Shown: piece after piece, positions 1 to 7,013 of the stretch
Numbering within the stretch: position 1 is the first letter of the stretch
Layout of the letters: every line of letters starts with the position of its first letter
Assembly (NCBI GenBank): GCA_016781705.1
Contig: JADDPV010000225.1
Location: 1 to 8,291, forward strand
Direction: 5' to 3'
From: Rubrobacter sp.
Lineage (GTDB): Bacteria > Actinomycetota > Rubrobacteria > Rubrobacterales > Rubrobacteraceae
Length of the DNA stretch: 8,291 nucleotides
Notes under the pieces: generated by a model
Told to the model about the DNA's origin: nothing
Seen by the model: the letters and a program-made list of their open reading frames with translations, nothing else
Databases searched by the model: none
Program-made: the position numbers and the translations under genes

Positions 1-402
1 GCCGTAAAGAATGGCCTCTCCCGCGTCTTCTTCGTCGGGATGACCGGGAAGCTCGCCAAGCTCGCCGCCGGCGTCATGATGACCCACTGGACTCGATCCA
101 AGGTAGACAACGACCTGCTCGCCGAGGTCACGACGAGGGCCGGCGGAGACGAGCACGTTATCGAGGAGGTAAAGGGGGCGAACACCGCCCGCCACGCCTA
201 CGAGCTCTGGCGCTCGGCGGGGCTGGACGAGGCCCCGAACATCCTGTGTACGCTCGCGGCGGATAATCTCGCCGAGTACGCGGGCGGCGGGATCGAGATA
301 CACGCGATCATGGTCGACTTCGATACCCTCGACCCCGTCGGCGCGAGCCCCGGCGCCCTCGCCTTCACAACCTGGGAAGCCGCGAAAGGGGTTTCGTCGT
401 GA
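1..402 (+). CDS. cbiD: Cobalt-precorrin-5B C1-methyltransferase CbiD, 3' part only
   Basis: Partial gene cut by the left edge. The frame is open from base 1, giving the last 133 residues before a TGA. CbiD is the SAM-dependent enzyme that methylates C1 of cobalt-precorrin-5B in the early-cobalt (anaerobic) B12 pathway, in the cytosol. The visible part carries the C-terminal CbiD signature: a hydrophobic strand followed by GKLAKLAAGVMMTHW (about residues 17-31 of the visible fragment), matching the family pattern GK-x-x-KLAAG followed by TH, and an acidic Asp/Glu-rich stretch after it. The full family length is usually about 350-380 residues, so roughly two thirds lies upstream. The stop overlaps the GTG start of the next gene by 4 bp. 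The first Met in this frame (base 40) is internal and not a start. CbiD has no counterpart of the same family in the oxygen-dependent route, so it helps set the pathway type. Confidence 0.93.
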   Translation, partial: AVKNGLSRVFFVGMTGKLAKLAAGVMMTHWTRSKVDNDLLAEVTTRAGGDEHVIEEVKGANTARHAYELWRSAGLDEAPNILCTLAADNLAEYAGGGIEIHAIMVDFDTLDPVGASPGALAFTTWEAAKGVSS

Positions 403-1616
403 GCCGCATCTCGGTGCTGGGTCTCGACGGCGGGATTCTCGATCGCGGGGCCGAAGCGCTCGTCCGGGAGGCCGTGCTCGTGGTCGGCGGGAGGCGGCAC
501 CTGGGGGAGCTCGGCGTGGAGCCCGAACGCTCGGCGCCCCTCGTCGGGGACCTCTCGGAGGCGTTGGGGAGGATAGGGGAGACGGAAGGCGCGGTCGTGG
601 TGCTCGCCTCCGGGGACCCGGGGTTCTTCGGGATCGTGCGCATCCTCGGGGAGAGGTTCGGCCGGGAGAACCTGCGGGTGTTGCCGGGGCTCTCCTCCGT
701 CGCCCTGGCGTTCGCGCGGGCCGGGCTCCACTGGGACGACGCGGTGGTCGTCAGCGCCCACGGGCGGGAGCCGCGCCGCGCGGTTAACGTGTGCAGGGCC
801 CACCCGAAGGTCGCGGTCCTCACCTCGCCCGGGTTTGGTCCCGCGGATCTGGCCCGCTCCCTGGAGGGATGGGGGCGATCCCTTTTCGTCGCCGAAGCCC
901 TGGGCGGCGACGAGGAGCGAGTATTCGACGGGGATGCGGCGACGGTGGCGCGGATGGAGTGGAGGGATCCGAACGTGGTAATAGCGATCGACGAGGGTCG
1001 GGGGACGGTCGGGAAGGGTTGGATCTCCTCTGGCATGGGGAGCCCCGGCCGGTGGGCGCTCCCCGAGGAAGACTTCGAGCACCGCTCCGGCATGATCACG
1101 AAAGGGGAGATCCGGGCGGCCGTGCTCGCTCGCCTGGGCCCCGGCCCCGGCGACCTCGTCTGGGACGTCGGCGCGGGCTCGGGCTCCGTCGCCATAGAGT
1201 GCGCGCGCCTGGGAGCTGCCGCGGTGGCAGTCGAACGCGAGGCGGAGAGCTCCGAACGCGTCCGCAACAACGCCGCTCGCCACGGCGCCTGTGTCCGGGT
1301 GGTCGAGGGAGAGGCGCCGGAAGCGCTCCGGGACCTGCCCGAGCCGGATGCCGTCTTTGTGGGGGGGACGGGGGCATACTTCGAGGAGATCGTGAAGCTC
1401 TCGGCCGTCGCGGCGCGCCGGGCCGTCGTCCTGACCCTGATCACGCTGGAGCGCGTCGTGCCGGCGGCGGAGATCCTTGCGGGTTGCGGCCTCGAGGTGG
1501 AGACGACGCTCCTTCAGGCCTCGAAGGTGAAGGGCGTGGGCTCCATGCACCGCCTCGTCCCCGAGGCCCCCGTCTTCGTGGTCTCGGGGCATCGGGGGGA
1601 GGTGGTCGAGGCGTGA
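399..1616 (+). CDS. cbiET: Fused cobalt-precorrin methyltransferase/decarboxylase CbiE-CbiT (CobL-like)
   Basis: A 405-residue bifunctional enzyme. Residues 1 to about 205 are CbiE, a tetrapyrrole methylase that methylates C5 of cobalt-precorrin-7; it shows the glycine-rich SGDPGFFG motif at 71-78 and the GLSS turn at 97-100. Residues from about 225 to 400 are CbiT, which methylates C15 and decarboxylates the C12 acetate chain of cobalt-precorrin-6B; it begins with GMITKGEIR (231-239) and has the SAM-binding DVGAGSGSVAIE (256-267). The order matches CobL of the aerobic pathway and known CbiET fusions. The GTG start at 399 overlaps the cbiD stop in GTGA and is preceded by GAAAGGGG about 7 bases upstream. 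The end overlaps the next gene by 4 bp, again GTGA. Substrate form (cobalt-containing) is inferred from neighbours CbiD, CbiG and CbiX; the sequence alone does not separate CbiET from CobL. Confidence 0.95.
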   Translation: MSRISVLGLDGGILDRGAEALVREAVLVVGGRRHLGELGVEPERSAPLVGDLSEALGRIGETEGAVVVLASGDPGFFGIVRILGERFGRENLRVLPGLSSVALAFARAGLHWDDAVVVSAHGREPRRAVNVCRAHPKVAVLTSPGFGPADLARSLEGWGRSLFVAEALGGDEERVFDGDAATVARMEWRDPNVVIAIDEGRGTVGKGWISSGMGSPGRWALPEEDFEHRSGMITKGEIRAAVLARLGPGPGDLVWDVGAGSGSVAIECARLGAAAVAVEREAESSERVRNNAARHGACVRVVEGEAPEALRDLPEPDAVFVGGTGAYFEEIVKLSAVAARRAVVLTLITLERVVPAAEILAGCGLEVETTLLQASKVKGVGSMHRLVPEAPVFVVSGHRGEVVEA

Positions 1617-3328
1617 TCGGGCTCGTCGCCACCACCCGCAACGGCCGTCGCCGCGCCGCGCACCTGGCCCAGATCTGGGAGGACGCCACGCTTTACGGGG
1701 GCAAGCCGTCGGAGGCCCTACGCAGCGCCTGGGCCGACTGCGACGGGATCGTTATCTTCCTCGCCACGGGCGCCGCCGTCCGGCTCGCGGCCCCGCTCCT
1801 CGCGGATAAGCGCCGCGACCCCGGTATCGTCTGCGTCGACGACGCGGCCCGCTACGCCGTCGCCCTCGCCGGGGGCCACGCGGGAGGCGCCAACGAGCTC
1901 ACCGCGCGCGTCGGCGAAGCCCTCGGCGCCGAGCCCATCATCACGACCGCGAGCGAATCTCTGGGCCTCCCGGCCCTCGACTCTCTCGGAGAAGACCTCG
2001 GCTTCAAGGTGGAGGAGGGCTCCGACCTCGCGGGCGTGGGGGCAGTCCTCGTCTCCGGCGATACCGTGCGCCTCGTCTCCGAGAGTCGCTGGCCCACCGG
2101 CCCGCTCCCCGACAACGTCGTGACGAAGATCGAAGGCGCGAGCGAGGAGAACGGCTGCGAGGGGGCGACGGCCCGGATCGTCATCTCCGACGGGCTCGCG
2201 GACGAGCCGGGCCCGGGGTGCGTCGTCTACCGTCCGCCCTCCCTCGTCGTCGGGGTCGGATGCAGCCGCGGGGCTTCGAGGGAAGAGATCCTGGGCCTCG
2301 TAAGGTCCACCCTGCGGGGGGCCGGGCTCTCCGAGAAGTCCGTCGCGGCCCTGGCCAGCGCGGACGTAAAGGCCGACGAGCCCGGGCTCCTGAAGGCGGC
2401 GAGCTCCCTGGACGTCCCGGTCCGGTTCCGCAGCGCCGAAGAGCTTTCGGCGTTCGAGGTCCCGAACCCTTCCTCCGTGGTCGAAGGCGCGGTCGGCACC
2501 CCGAGCGTCGCCGAGGCGTCGGTGCTCGCCGCGGGCGCCGAGCTCCTGGTGGAGAAGGAGAAGTCCAGGGCCGCGACGGTCGCGGTCGGGAGGCTCCCCG
2601 TCCGGGGCAAGCTTCGCCTCGTCAGCCTCGGCCCCGGGAGCGACGCGCTCATCCCGCCGATGGCGCGCGAGGCCCTCGCGCGCTCCGAGATCGTCGTGGG
2701 ATTGGAGCAGTACGTCGAGAGGGTCCGCCACCTCTTGAGGCCGGGTACGAGCATCTTCACGCTCCCCTTGGGCGACGAGATCGCCCGCTGCGAGAAGGCC
2801 CTCGAGGAGGCCAGGGAGGGTGGGAGCGCCGCCCTCGTCTCCAGCGGGGACGTCGGGATCTACGCGATGGCCTCGCCCGCCCTGGAGCTCGCAGGCGCCG
2901 ACGTCGACGTAGAGGTGATCCCCGGCATCACGGCGGCGCAGGCGGCGGCCTCCCTCCTCGGCTCTCCCCTGGGGCACGACCACTGCTCGATCAGCCTCTC
3001 CGACCTTCTGACCCCGTGGGAGATCATCGAGAAGCGCGTGGGGGCGGCGGCCATGGGTGACTTCGTGGTCTCCCTGTACAACCCGCGCTCGAAGGGCCGC
3101 GACTGGCAGCTCGGCGAGGTCCGCTCCCTCCTGCTGGAGCACCGCCCCCCCGAGACGCCGGTCGGCATCGTCAAGAACGCCTACCGCGAGGACGCCGAGG
3201 TCACCGTGACGACCCTCTCCGCCCTCCGCCCGGAGGACGTGGACATGCTCACCGTCGTAGTGGTCGGCAACTCCCGCACGAAGCTCGTCGCCGGCCGCGT
3301 CGTGACGCCCCGGGGGTACCTGGATTGA
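1613..3328 (+). CDS. cbiGH: Fused cobalt-precorrin-5A hydrolase / cobalt-factor III C17-methyltransferase CbiG-CbiH (CobJ)
   Basis: A 571-residue fusion. Residues 1 to about 325 are CbiG, which opens the ring-A delta-lactone of cobalt-precorrin-5A and releases the two-carbon fragment as acetaldehyde. Visible marks are the N-terminal domain with GGHAGGAN (87-94), a variable middle part, and a C-terminal CbiG domain with VGVGCSRGAS (213-222) and GTPSVAEAS (295-303). Residues from about 333 to 571 are CbiH/CobJ, a tetrapyrrole methylase that methylates C17 and drives ring contraction; it shows LVSLGPGS (336-343), SSGDVGIYAMA (410-420), PGITAAQAAAS (437-447) and SLYNPRSKGRDW (487-498). The two steps are not consecutive: CbiH acts before CbiF, CbiG after it. 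The GTG at 1613 is chosen because it sits in a GTGA overlap with the cbiET stop and follows a GGGGGGAGG stretch; the frame stays open upstream to 791, but that part lies inside cbiET and looks nothing like CbiG. It ends in a TTGA overlap with the ferredoxin gene. Confidence 0.94.
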   Translation: MIGLVATTRNGRRRAAHLAQIWEDATLYGGKPSEALRSAWADCDGIVIFLATGAAVRLAAPLLADKRRDPGIVCVDDAARYAVALAGGHAGGANELTARVGEALGAEPIITTASESLGLPALDSLGEDLGFKVEEGSDLAGVGAVLVSGDTVRLVSESRWPTGPLPDNVVTKIEGASEENGCEGATARIVISDGLADEPGPGCVVYRPPSLVVGVGCSRGASREEILGLVRSTLRGAGLSEKSVAALASADVKADEPGLLKAASSLDVPVRFRSAEELSAFEVPNPSSVVEGAVGTPSVAEASVLAAGAELLVEKEKSRAATVAVGRLPVRGKLRLVSLGPGSDALIPPMAREALARSEIVVGLEQYVERVRHLLRPGTSIFTLPLGDEIARCEKALEEAREGGSAALVSSGDVGIYAMASPALELAGADVDVEVIPGITAAQAAASLLGSPLGHDHCSISLSDLLTPWEIIEKRVGAAAMGDFVVSLYNPRSKGRDWQLGEVRSLLLEHRPPETPVGIVKNAYREDAEVTVTTLSALRPEDVDMLTVVVVGNSRTKLVAGRVVTPRGYLD

Positions 3329-3561
3329 GGGGGACCGCCGCTACGAGAAGCATCTTCGCCGTGACGGACGCCTGCGCCGGCTGCGGCGCCTGCCTCAAGA
3401 CGTGCCCGGAGAGGGCGATCCGGCCGGCCCCGAGGGGCTACCCCTCGCCCTTAGTCGTCCTCGAAGACCGCTGCACGGGCTGCGCCGAGTGCGCCGAGGT
3501 CTGCCCCGTCTCGGCCTGCGTCGAGGTGCGGCTGACGGACCTTTTGGGGGAGGACGGGTGA
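3325..3561 (+). CDS. Small 2[4Fe-4S] ferredoxin within the cobalamin operon
   Basis: A 78-residue bacterial-type ferredoxin with two complete cluster motifs of the form CxxCxxCxxxCP: Cys17, 20, 23 and 27 followed by Pro28, and Cys50, 53, 56 and 60 followed by Pro61. The 22-residue spacing between the motifs is short, and the protein ends soon after the second, so this is only a ferredoxin and not a larger oxidoreductase. It should carry electrons in the cytosol. The partner is not stated by the sequence; its position between cbiGH and cbiC, with 4-bp overlaps on both sides, implies a role in B12 synthesis, such as ring contraction by CbiH or another reductive step. The TTG start at 3325 is chosen for its TTGA overlap with cbiGH and a GGGGG run about 8 bases upstream. 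An in-frame GTG at 3361 would leave both clusters intact, but it lacks a good ribosome site. Confidence 0.9.
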   Translation: MRGTAATRSIFAVTDACAGCGACLKTCPERAIRPAPRGYPSPLVVLEDRCTGCAECAEVCPVSACVEVRLTDLLGEDG

Positions 3562-4142
3562 GGCGTATACACCCCATAGAACGGGAGAGCTACCGCATCA
3601 TGCGCGGCCTCGTCGACCTCTCGCACCTCGGACCTTTAGGCCGGGCCGTCGCCGAACGCGTGATCCACGCCTCCGCCGACCTCGAATACGCCGAGACGCT
3701 AGTCCTCGACGAAGCTGCATTGAGGAGTGGCTACGAGGCCCTCCGCGCCGGCGCTCCGGTGGTCACCGACGTCGGGATGGTGGCGGCCGGAATCACCGCG
3801 CGGGAGACGCTGTGCTTCGTCTCCGACCCCCGCGCACGGGCCCTCTCCGAGGAGCTAGGCATCACCCGTTCGGCGGCGGGGTTCAGGGTCGCGGCGGGGG
3901 AGGCCGGGGCGGGGGCGGTCTGGGTCGTCGGGAACGCGCCGACGGCGCTCTTCGAGCTTCTGGAGCTCCGGGCGGACCCCGCGCTCGTCGTCGGGCTCCC
4001 GGTCGGGTTCGTCGGGGCCGCGGAATCCAAGGAAATGCTGATGGAGAGCGGTCTGCCGGCCGTTGCAAACCACGGCCCCAAGGGGGGCTCCGCGGTCGCG
4101 GCGTCGGCGCTGAACGCGCTCTTATACCACGAGGAAGGATAA
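3558..4142 (+). CDS. cbiC: Cobalt-precorrin-8 methylmutase CbiC (CobH)
   Basis: A 194-residue enzyme, close to the family's usual 200-210. It moves the methyl group from C11 to C12 of cobalt-precorrin-8, giving cobyrinate. Recognisable parts in order are HPIERESYRIM (5-15), RVIHASADLEYAE (34-46) with His37 as the likely catalytic proton donor known from CobH, PVVTDVGMVAAGI (67-79), a VWVVGNAPTAL strand-turn (121-131), VGLPVGFVGAAESK (145-158) and the C-terminal NHGPKGGSAVAASALNALL (171-189). The GTG at 3558 is chosen because it overlaps the ferredoxin stop in GTGA and has GGGGGAGG just upstream; the frame is open further 5' but that stretch is the ferredoxin gene read in another frame. Only 4 bases separate its TAA from cbiX. 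Confidence 0.95.
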   Translation: MRRIHPIERESYRIMRGLVDLSHLGPLGRAVAERVIHASADLEYAETLVLDEAALRSGYEALRAGAPVVTDVGMVAAGITARETLCFVSDPRARALSEELGITRSAAGFRVAAGEAGAGAVWVVGNAPTALFELLELRADPALVVGLPVGFVGAAESKEMLMESGLPAVANHGPKGGSAVAASALNALLYHEEG

Positions 4143-4146
4143 ACGG

Positions 4147-5085
4147 ATGAGAAACCTTGTAGAAATCAGGGGCAAGGGTCAGGAAACGGCCGAGCCCGCT
4201 TTGCTCATTGTCGGGCACGGGAGTCGCGACCCCAGGGGGGCGGAGGAGTTTCACGAGCTCGTCCGGCTCGTGCGGGAGAGGAGCCCGGGGCTACCGGTCG
4301 AGGGTGGATTCATCGAGCTCTCCAAACCCCCGATCTCCGAGTGCGTGAACCGGTTGGTGGAGGGGAAGGCGACGAGGATCTCGGCCGTCCCCCTCATGCT
4401 CCTCGCCGCCGGCCACGCCAAGGACGACATCCCCGCGACCCTCGTGCGCGAGGGCATGAGCCACCCGGACGTAGACTTCGGCTACGGCCGGGCTTTAGGC
4501 ATCCGCCCGGAGCTTCTCGAACTCATGGACGAAAAGGTCTCCGCCGTCGTCCCCGAGGGCGAAAAAGACGAATGGGCCGTCCTCGTCGTCGGTCGCGGCT
4601 CCTCCGACCCGGACGCCAACTCCGACCTCTTCAAAGCCTCGCGCCTCTTCCAGGAGGGCCGTCCCTACGAGACCGTCGAGACCGCGTTTATAAGCATGAC
4701 GCCCCCGAAGGTCCGCGAGGGCCTGGAGCGCCTGAGGAAGCTAGGGGCAAAAAAGGTCGCCGTCTTCTCCTACTTCCTGTTCACCGGCGTCCTCGAGGAG
4801 CGCATCCGGGAGCAGAGCGAGCAGTTCGCGGGGGAGAACCCCGGCGTGGAGGTCCGCTACGCGGGCTACTTCGGGCCGGACGGGCGCGTCGCGGACCTGG
4901 TCCTCGAGCGCTACCGCGAGGCCGTCCGCGGCGACATCCGCATGAACTGCGACGTCTGCGTCCACCGCATCGCTCTCCCCGGCTTCGAGGAGAAGGTCGG
5001 CGCCCCCGCCACCCCTCACTACCACCCCGACGAGCCCGGCCACGACCATAGCCACGGCCACGATCATCATGGGCACCACCATTAG
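4147..5085 (+). CDS. cbiX: Sirohydrochlorin cobaltochelatase, long form CbiX with MXCXXC motif and His-rich tail
   Basis: A 312-residue class II chelatase that inserts Co(II) into sirohydrochlorin, the entry step of the early-cobalt B12 route. It is the long, internally duplicated form. The N-terminal half has VGHGSRDPRGAEEF (22-35) and AAGHAKDDIP (87-96), with His24 and His90 as the probable metal-handling pair. The second half (about 143-262) repeats the fold but has lost both histidines: GRGSSDPDAN (149-158) replaces HGSRDP, and FLFTGVLEERI (210-220) replaces the GHAKDDIP segment, so the active site is likely N-terminal only. After it come MNCDVC (266-271), the MXCXXC motif known in CbiXL of Bacillus megaterium to hold a 4Fe-4S centre, and a tail with 11 histidines in the last 22 residues, likely for metal binding or storage. 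The ATG at 4147 follows AGGAAGG by 8 bases and is the first ATG start among these genes. Confidence 0.95.
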   Translation: MRNLVEIRGKGQETAEPALLIVGHGSRDPRGAEEFHELVRLVRERSPGLPVEGGFIELSKPPISECVNRLVEGKATRISAVPLMLLAAGHAKDDIPATLVREGMSHPDVDFGYGRALGIRPELLELMDEKVSAVVPEGEKDEWAVLVVGRGSSDPDANSDLFKASRLFQEGRPYETVETAFISMTPPKVREGLERLRKLGAKKVAVFSYFLFTGVLEERIREQSEQFAGENPGVEVRYAGYFGPDGRVADLVLERYREAVRGDIRMNCDVCVHRIALPGFEEKVGAPATPHYHPDEPGHDHSHGHDHHGHHH

Positions 5086-5094
5086 GGGTTAGGG

Positions 5095-6153
5095 ATGGCG
5101 TTCGAAGAGAGGGTAAAGGAACTCGCCGGGGACGTGATCCCCCCGGACGAGCGGGCCGCCGAGAGGGCGAGGGAACGCCACCTCGCCCTCGCCAAACCCC
5201 CCGGCAGCCTCGGCGCGATCGAGGACCTCGGCGCGAAGCTCGCCGCGGTCTCGGGCAAGGTCCCCCCGCCCGTGCCCGGCGACGCCGCCGTCGTGGTCTG
5301 CGCCGGGGACCATGGGGTCCTCGAGCGCGGCGTCTCTCCCTGGCCGAGGGAGGTCACGGCGGCGATGGTCGCGAACTTCTGCGGCGACGGGGCGGCGGTC
5401 AACGCCATCGCGAAGAGCGTCGGCGCCCGCGTGAGCGTCCTCGACGTCGGGGTAGCCACGGACCTTCCGCGCCATCCGCGCCTGAGGACGGCGAGGGTCC
5501 GGCCCGGAACGGACGACCTGAGCCGCAAGCCCGCCATGAACCGCGAGGAGGCCGCGCGGGCCCTGATGAGCGGGGCCGGCACGGCCGAGGAGCTTATAGG
5601 GAGCGGGGTCGACCTCCTCGTCACCGGCGACATGGGCATCGGCAACACCACCCCGGCCGCGGCCCTCGTCTCCGCGTTCACCGGCCGTCCCCCGCAGGAG
5701 ACGACCGGTCGCGGCACCGGCATAAACGACGAGACCCTGAGCCTCAAGAGGGGCGTCGTCGAGGAGGCGCTTGCGCTGCACGGGCCGGACCCCGACGATC
5801 CGTTGGGCGTCCTCGCGGCACTCGGGGGATTGGAGCACGCGGCGATCGCCGGCGTGATCCTGGCGGGAGCGGCGGCCGGGGTGCCGGTCGTCCTCGACGG
5901 GGTGATCTCGAACTCGGCCGCCCTCGTCGCCCAGGGGCTCGCGCCCGACTCCACGGGCTACCTCTTCGCCGGCCACCTCTCGGCCGAGCCGGGCGCGGCG
6001 GTCGCGTTGGAACACCTCGGACTCCGTCCGCTCCTCGACCTCGGGTTGCGCCTCGGGGAGGGGACGGGCGGCCTCCTGGCCGTCCCGCTGCTCCAGGCCG
6101 CCGCCCGTGTGCTCGGCGAGATGGCTCTGCTGGAAGATCTGGATCTGGGATGA
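5095..6153 (+). CDS. cobT: Nicotinate-nucleotide--dimethylbenzimidazole phosphoribosyltransferase CobT
   Basis: A 352-residue enzyme of normal family length. It transfers phosphoribose from nicotinate mononucleotide to a benzimidazole base, giving the alpha-ribazole phosphate that becomes the lower ligand of B12. Motifs in order: KPPGSLG (34-40), CAGDHGVLERGVS (69-81), ending in a substrate-pocket region, TGDMGIGNTTPAAAL (177-191), TGRGTGI (204-210), GLEHAAIAG (245-253), LDGVISNSAAL (267-277), and RLGEGTGG (319-326), whose Glu322 corresponds to the catalytic Glu of the Salmonella enzyme. The ATG start at 5095 follows AGGGG by 6 bases; that ribosome site overlaps the cbiX stop codon, with 9 bases between genes. 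No bluB or other base-synthesis gene is visible, so which base is used is unknown. Its stop overlaps the birA start as ATGA. Confidence 0.96.
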   Translation: MAFEERVKELAGDVIPPDERAAERARERHLALAKPPGSLGAIEDLGAKLAAVSGKVPPPVPGDAAVVVCAGDHGVLERGVSPWPREVTAAMVANFCGDGAAVNAIAKSVGARVSVLDVGVATDLPRHPRLRTARVRPGTDDLSRKPAMNREEAARALMSGAGTAEELIGSGVDLLVTGDMGIGNTTPAAALVSAFTGRPPQETTGRGTGINDETLSLKRGVVEEALALHGPDPDDPLGVLAALGGLEHAAIAGVILAGAAAGVPVVLDGVISNSAALVAQGLAPDSTGYLFAGHLSAEPGAAVALEHLGLRPLLDLGLRLGEGTGGLLAVPLLQAAARVLGEMALLEDLDLG

Positions 6154-7013
6154 GCGGGCTGAGCAAGGAGGCGGTGGAGGCTCTGGGAAGCCCGCTGGCG
6201 GCGCGCGTGGACTTCCACGAGGAGATAGGCTCCACTCAGGAGCGCGCACGCGAACTGGCCCACGGCGGGGCGCCGCACGGGACGCTCGTCCTCTCGGAAG
6301 TTCAGAAGGGCGGGCGCGGACGGCTCGGCCGCCGGTGGGGCTCTCCCCGGGGCGGGCTCTGGATGTCGCTCGTCCTCCGCCCCGAGCTGCCCGCCCGCTT
6401 CGCCCCCCGCATCACCCAGACCGCCGCCGTGGGCGTGGCGAAGGCGCTGTGGAGCTTTGGGGTCGAGGCGCGCATAAAGTGGCCCAACGACCTGCTCATC
6501 ACTGGCCCCGACGATTCGGCGGGGCGCAAGATCTGCGGCATCCTCGCCGAGTCGAGCGCCGAGAACGCGCCCGTCGCCGCCAAACGCGTCGGACCCGGCG
6601 CGAACGCCGAGCGTGCCATCGACTTCGTCGTCCTCGGCGTCGGCATAAACGCCAACCTCGACCCCGAAGATCTCGACGTCCCCGACCGCGAGGTCGCGAC
6701 GCTGCGTTCCGAGTTAGGGCACAGCCTGGACCTCGTTGAGCTCCTCGATGCCGTCCTCCAAAATCTCGACTCCGAGCTCGACCGCATACGCGATTTCGGC
6801 ACCGTCCTCGACGACTGGCGCGCCCTGAACTGTACTTTGGGCAGGTTCGTGCGGGTGACGCGCTTCGGCGAGACGGTCGAGGGGTGGGCGGTCGACCTCA
6901 CGGGCGAGGGAGGCCTGCTCATCGAGAGGTCGCCCGGAAGGGGCCTTGTCGAGGTCTTCGAGGGAGAGGTGGAGCACCTCCGGCAAGGGGAATATGGTGG
7001 GGGAGGGCGATAG
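6150..7013 (+). CDS. birA: Biotin--[acetyl-CoA-carboxylase] ligase, BirA without DNA-binding domain
   Basis: A 287-residue biotin-protein ligase that makes biotinyl-AMP and attaches biotin to the carrier lysine of acyl-CoA carboxylases and pyruvate carboxylase. It starts directly with the catalytic domain (STQERARELA at 28-37), so it lacks the N-terminal helix-turn-helix of E. coli BirA and should not be a repressor. Visible motifs are the biotinyl-AMP loop GRGRLGRRW (55-63), GLWMSLVLRP (69-78), KWPNDLLI (110-117), RKICGILAE (126-134) and GVGINAN (163-169); the C-terminal cap domain (about 230-275) includes GRFVRV and EGWAVDLTGEGGLLIE. Small insertions lie between KWPNDLL and KICG and around 135-157, the latter rich in Ala and Gly. 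The ATG overlaps the cobT stop in ATGA with no strong ribosome site, so translation probably depends on cobT. Its end overlaps the next gene by 20 bases. Confidence 0.95.
   Translation: MSGLSKEAVEALGSPLAARVDFHEEIGSTQERARELAHGGAPHGTLVLSEVQKGGRGRLGRRWGSPRGGLWMSLVLRPELPARFAPRITQTAAVGVAKALWSFGVEARIKWPNDLLITGPDDSAGRKICGILAESSAENAPVAAKRVGPGANAERAIDFVVLGVGINANLDPEDLDVPDREVATLRSELGHSLDLVELLDAVLQNLDSELDRIRDFGTVLDDWRALNCTLGRFVRVTRFGETVEGWAVDLTGEGGLLIERSPGRGLVEVFEGEVEHLRQGEYGGGGR

Noticed and set aside
198..1592. Long - strand open frame (464 codons) opposite cbiET, with similar ones at 1718-3142 and 5089-6249
   Set aside because: They lie antisense to clear enzymes with intact motifs. Their translations are rich in Arg, Gly and Pro and show no recognisable fold, as expected for shadow frames in GC-rich coding DNA.
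791..1612. In-frame upstream extension of cbiGH by 274 codons
   Set aside because: It overlaps cbiET completely, translates to Arg/Gly/Pro-rich sequence, and the CbiG homology begins exactly at the GTG at 1613 in a GTGA overlap.
3402..3557. In-frame upstream extension of cbiC
   Set aside because: It lies within the ferredoxin gene in another frame and resembles no CbiC N-terminus; the GTG at 3558 gives the normal family length.
6946..6993. Earlier start for the nitrilase gene at 6946
   Set aside because: It adds 16 polar residues absent from the family's N-terminus and deepens the overlap with birA; starts at 6994-7015 have better ribosome sites.
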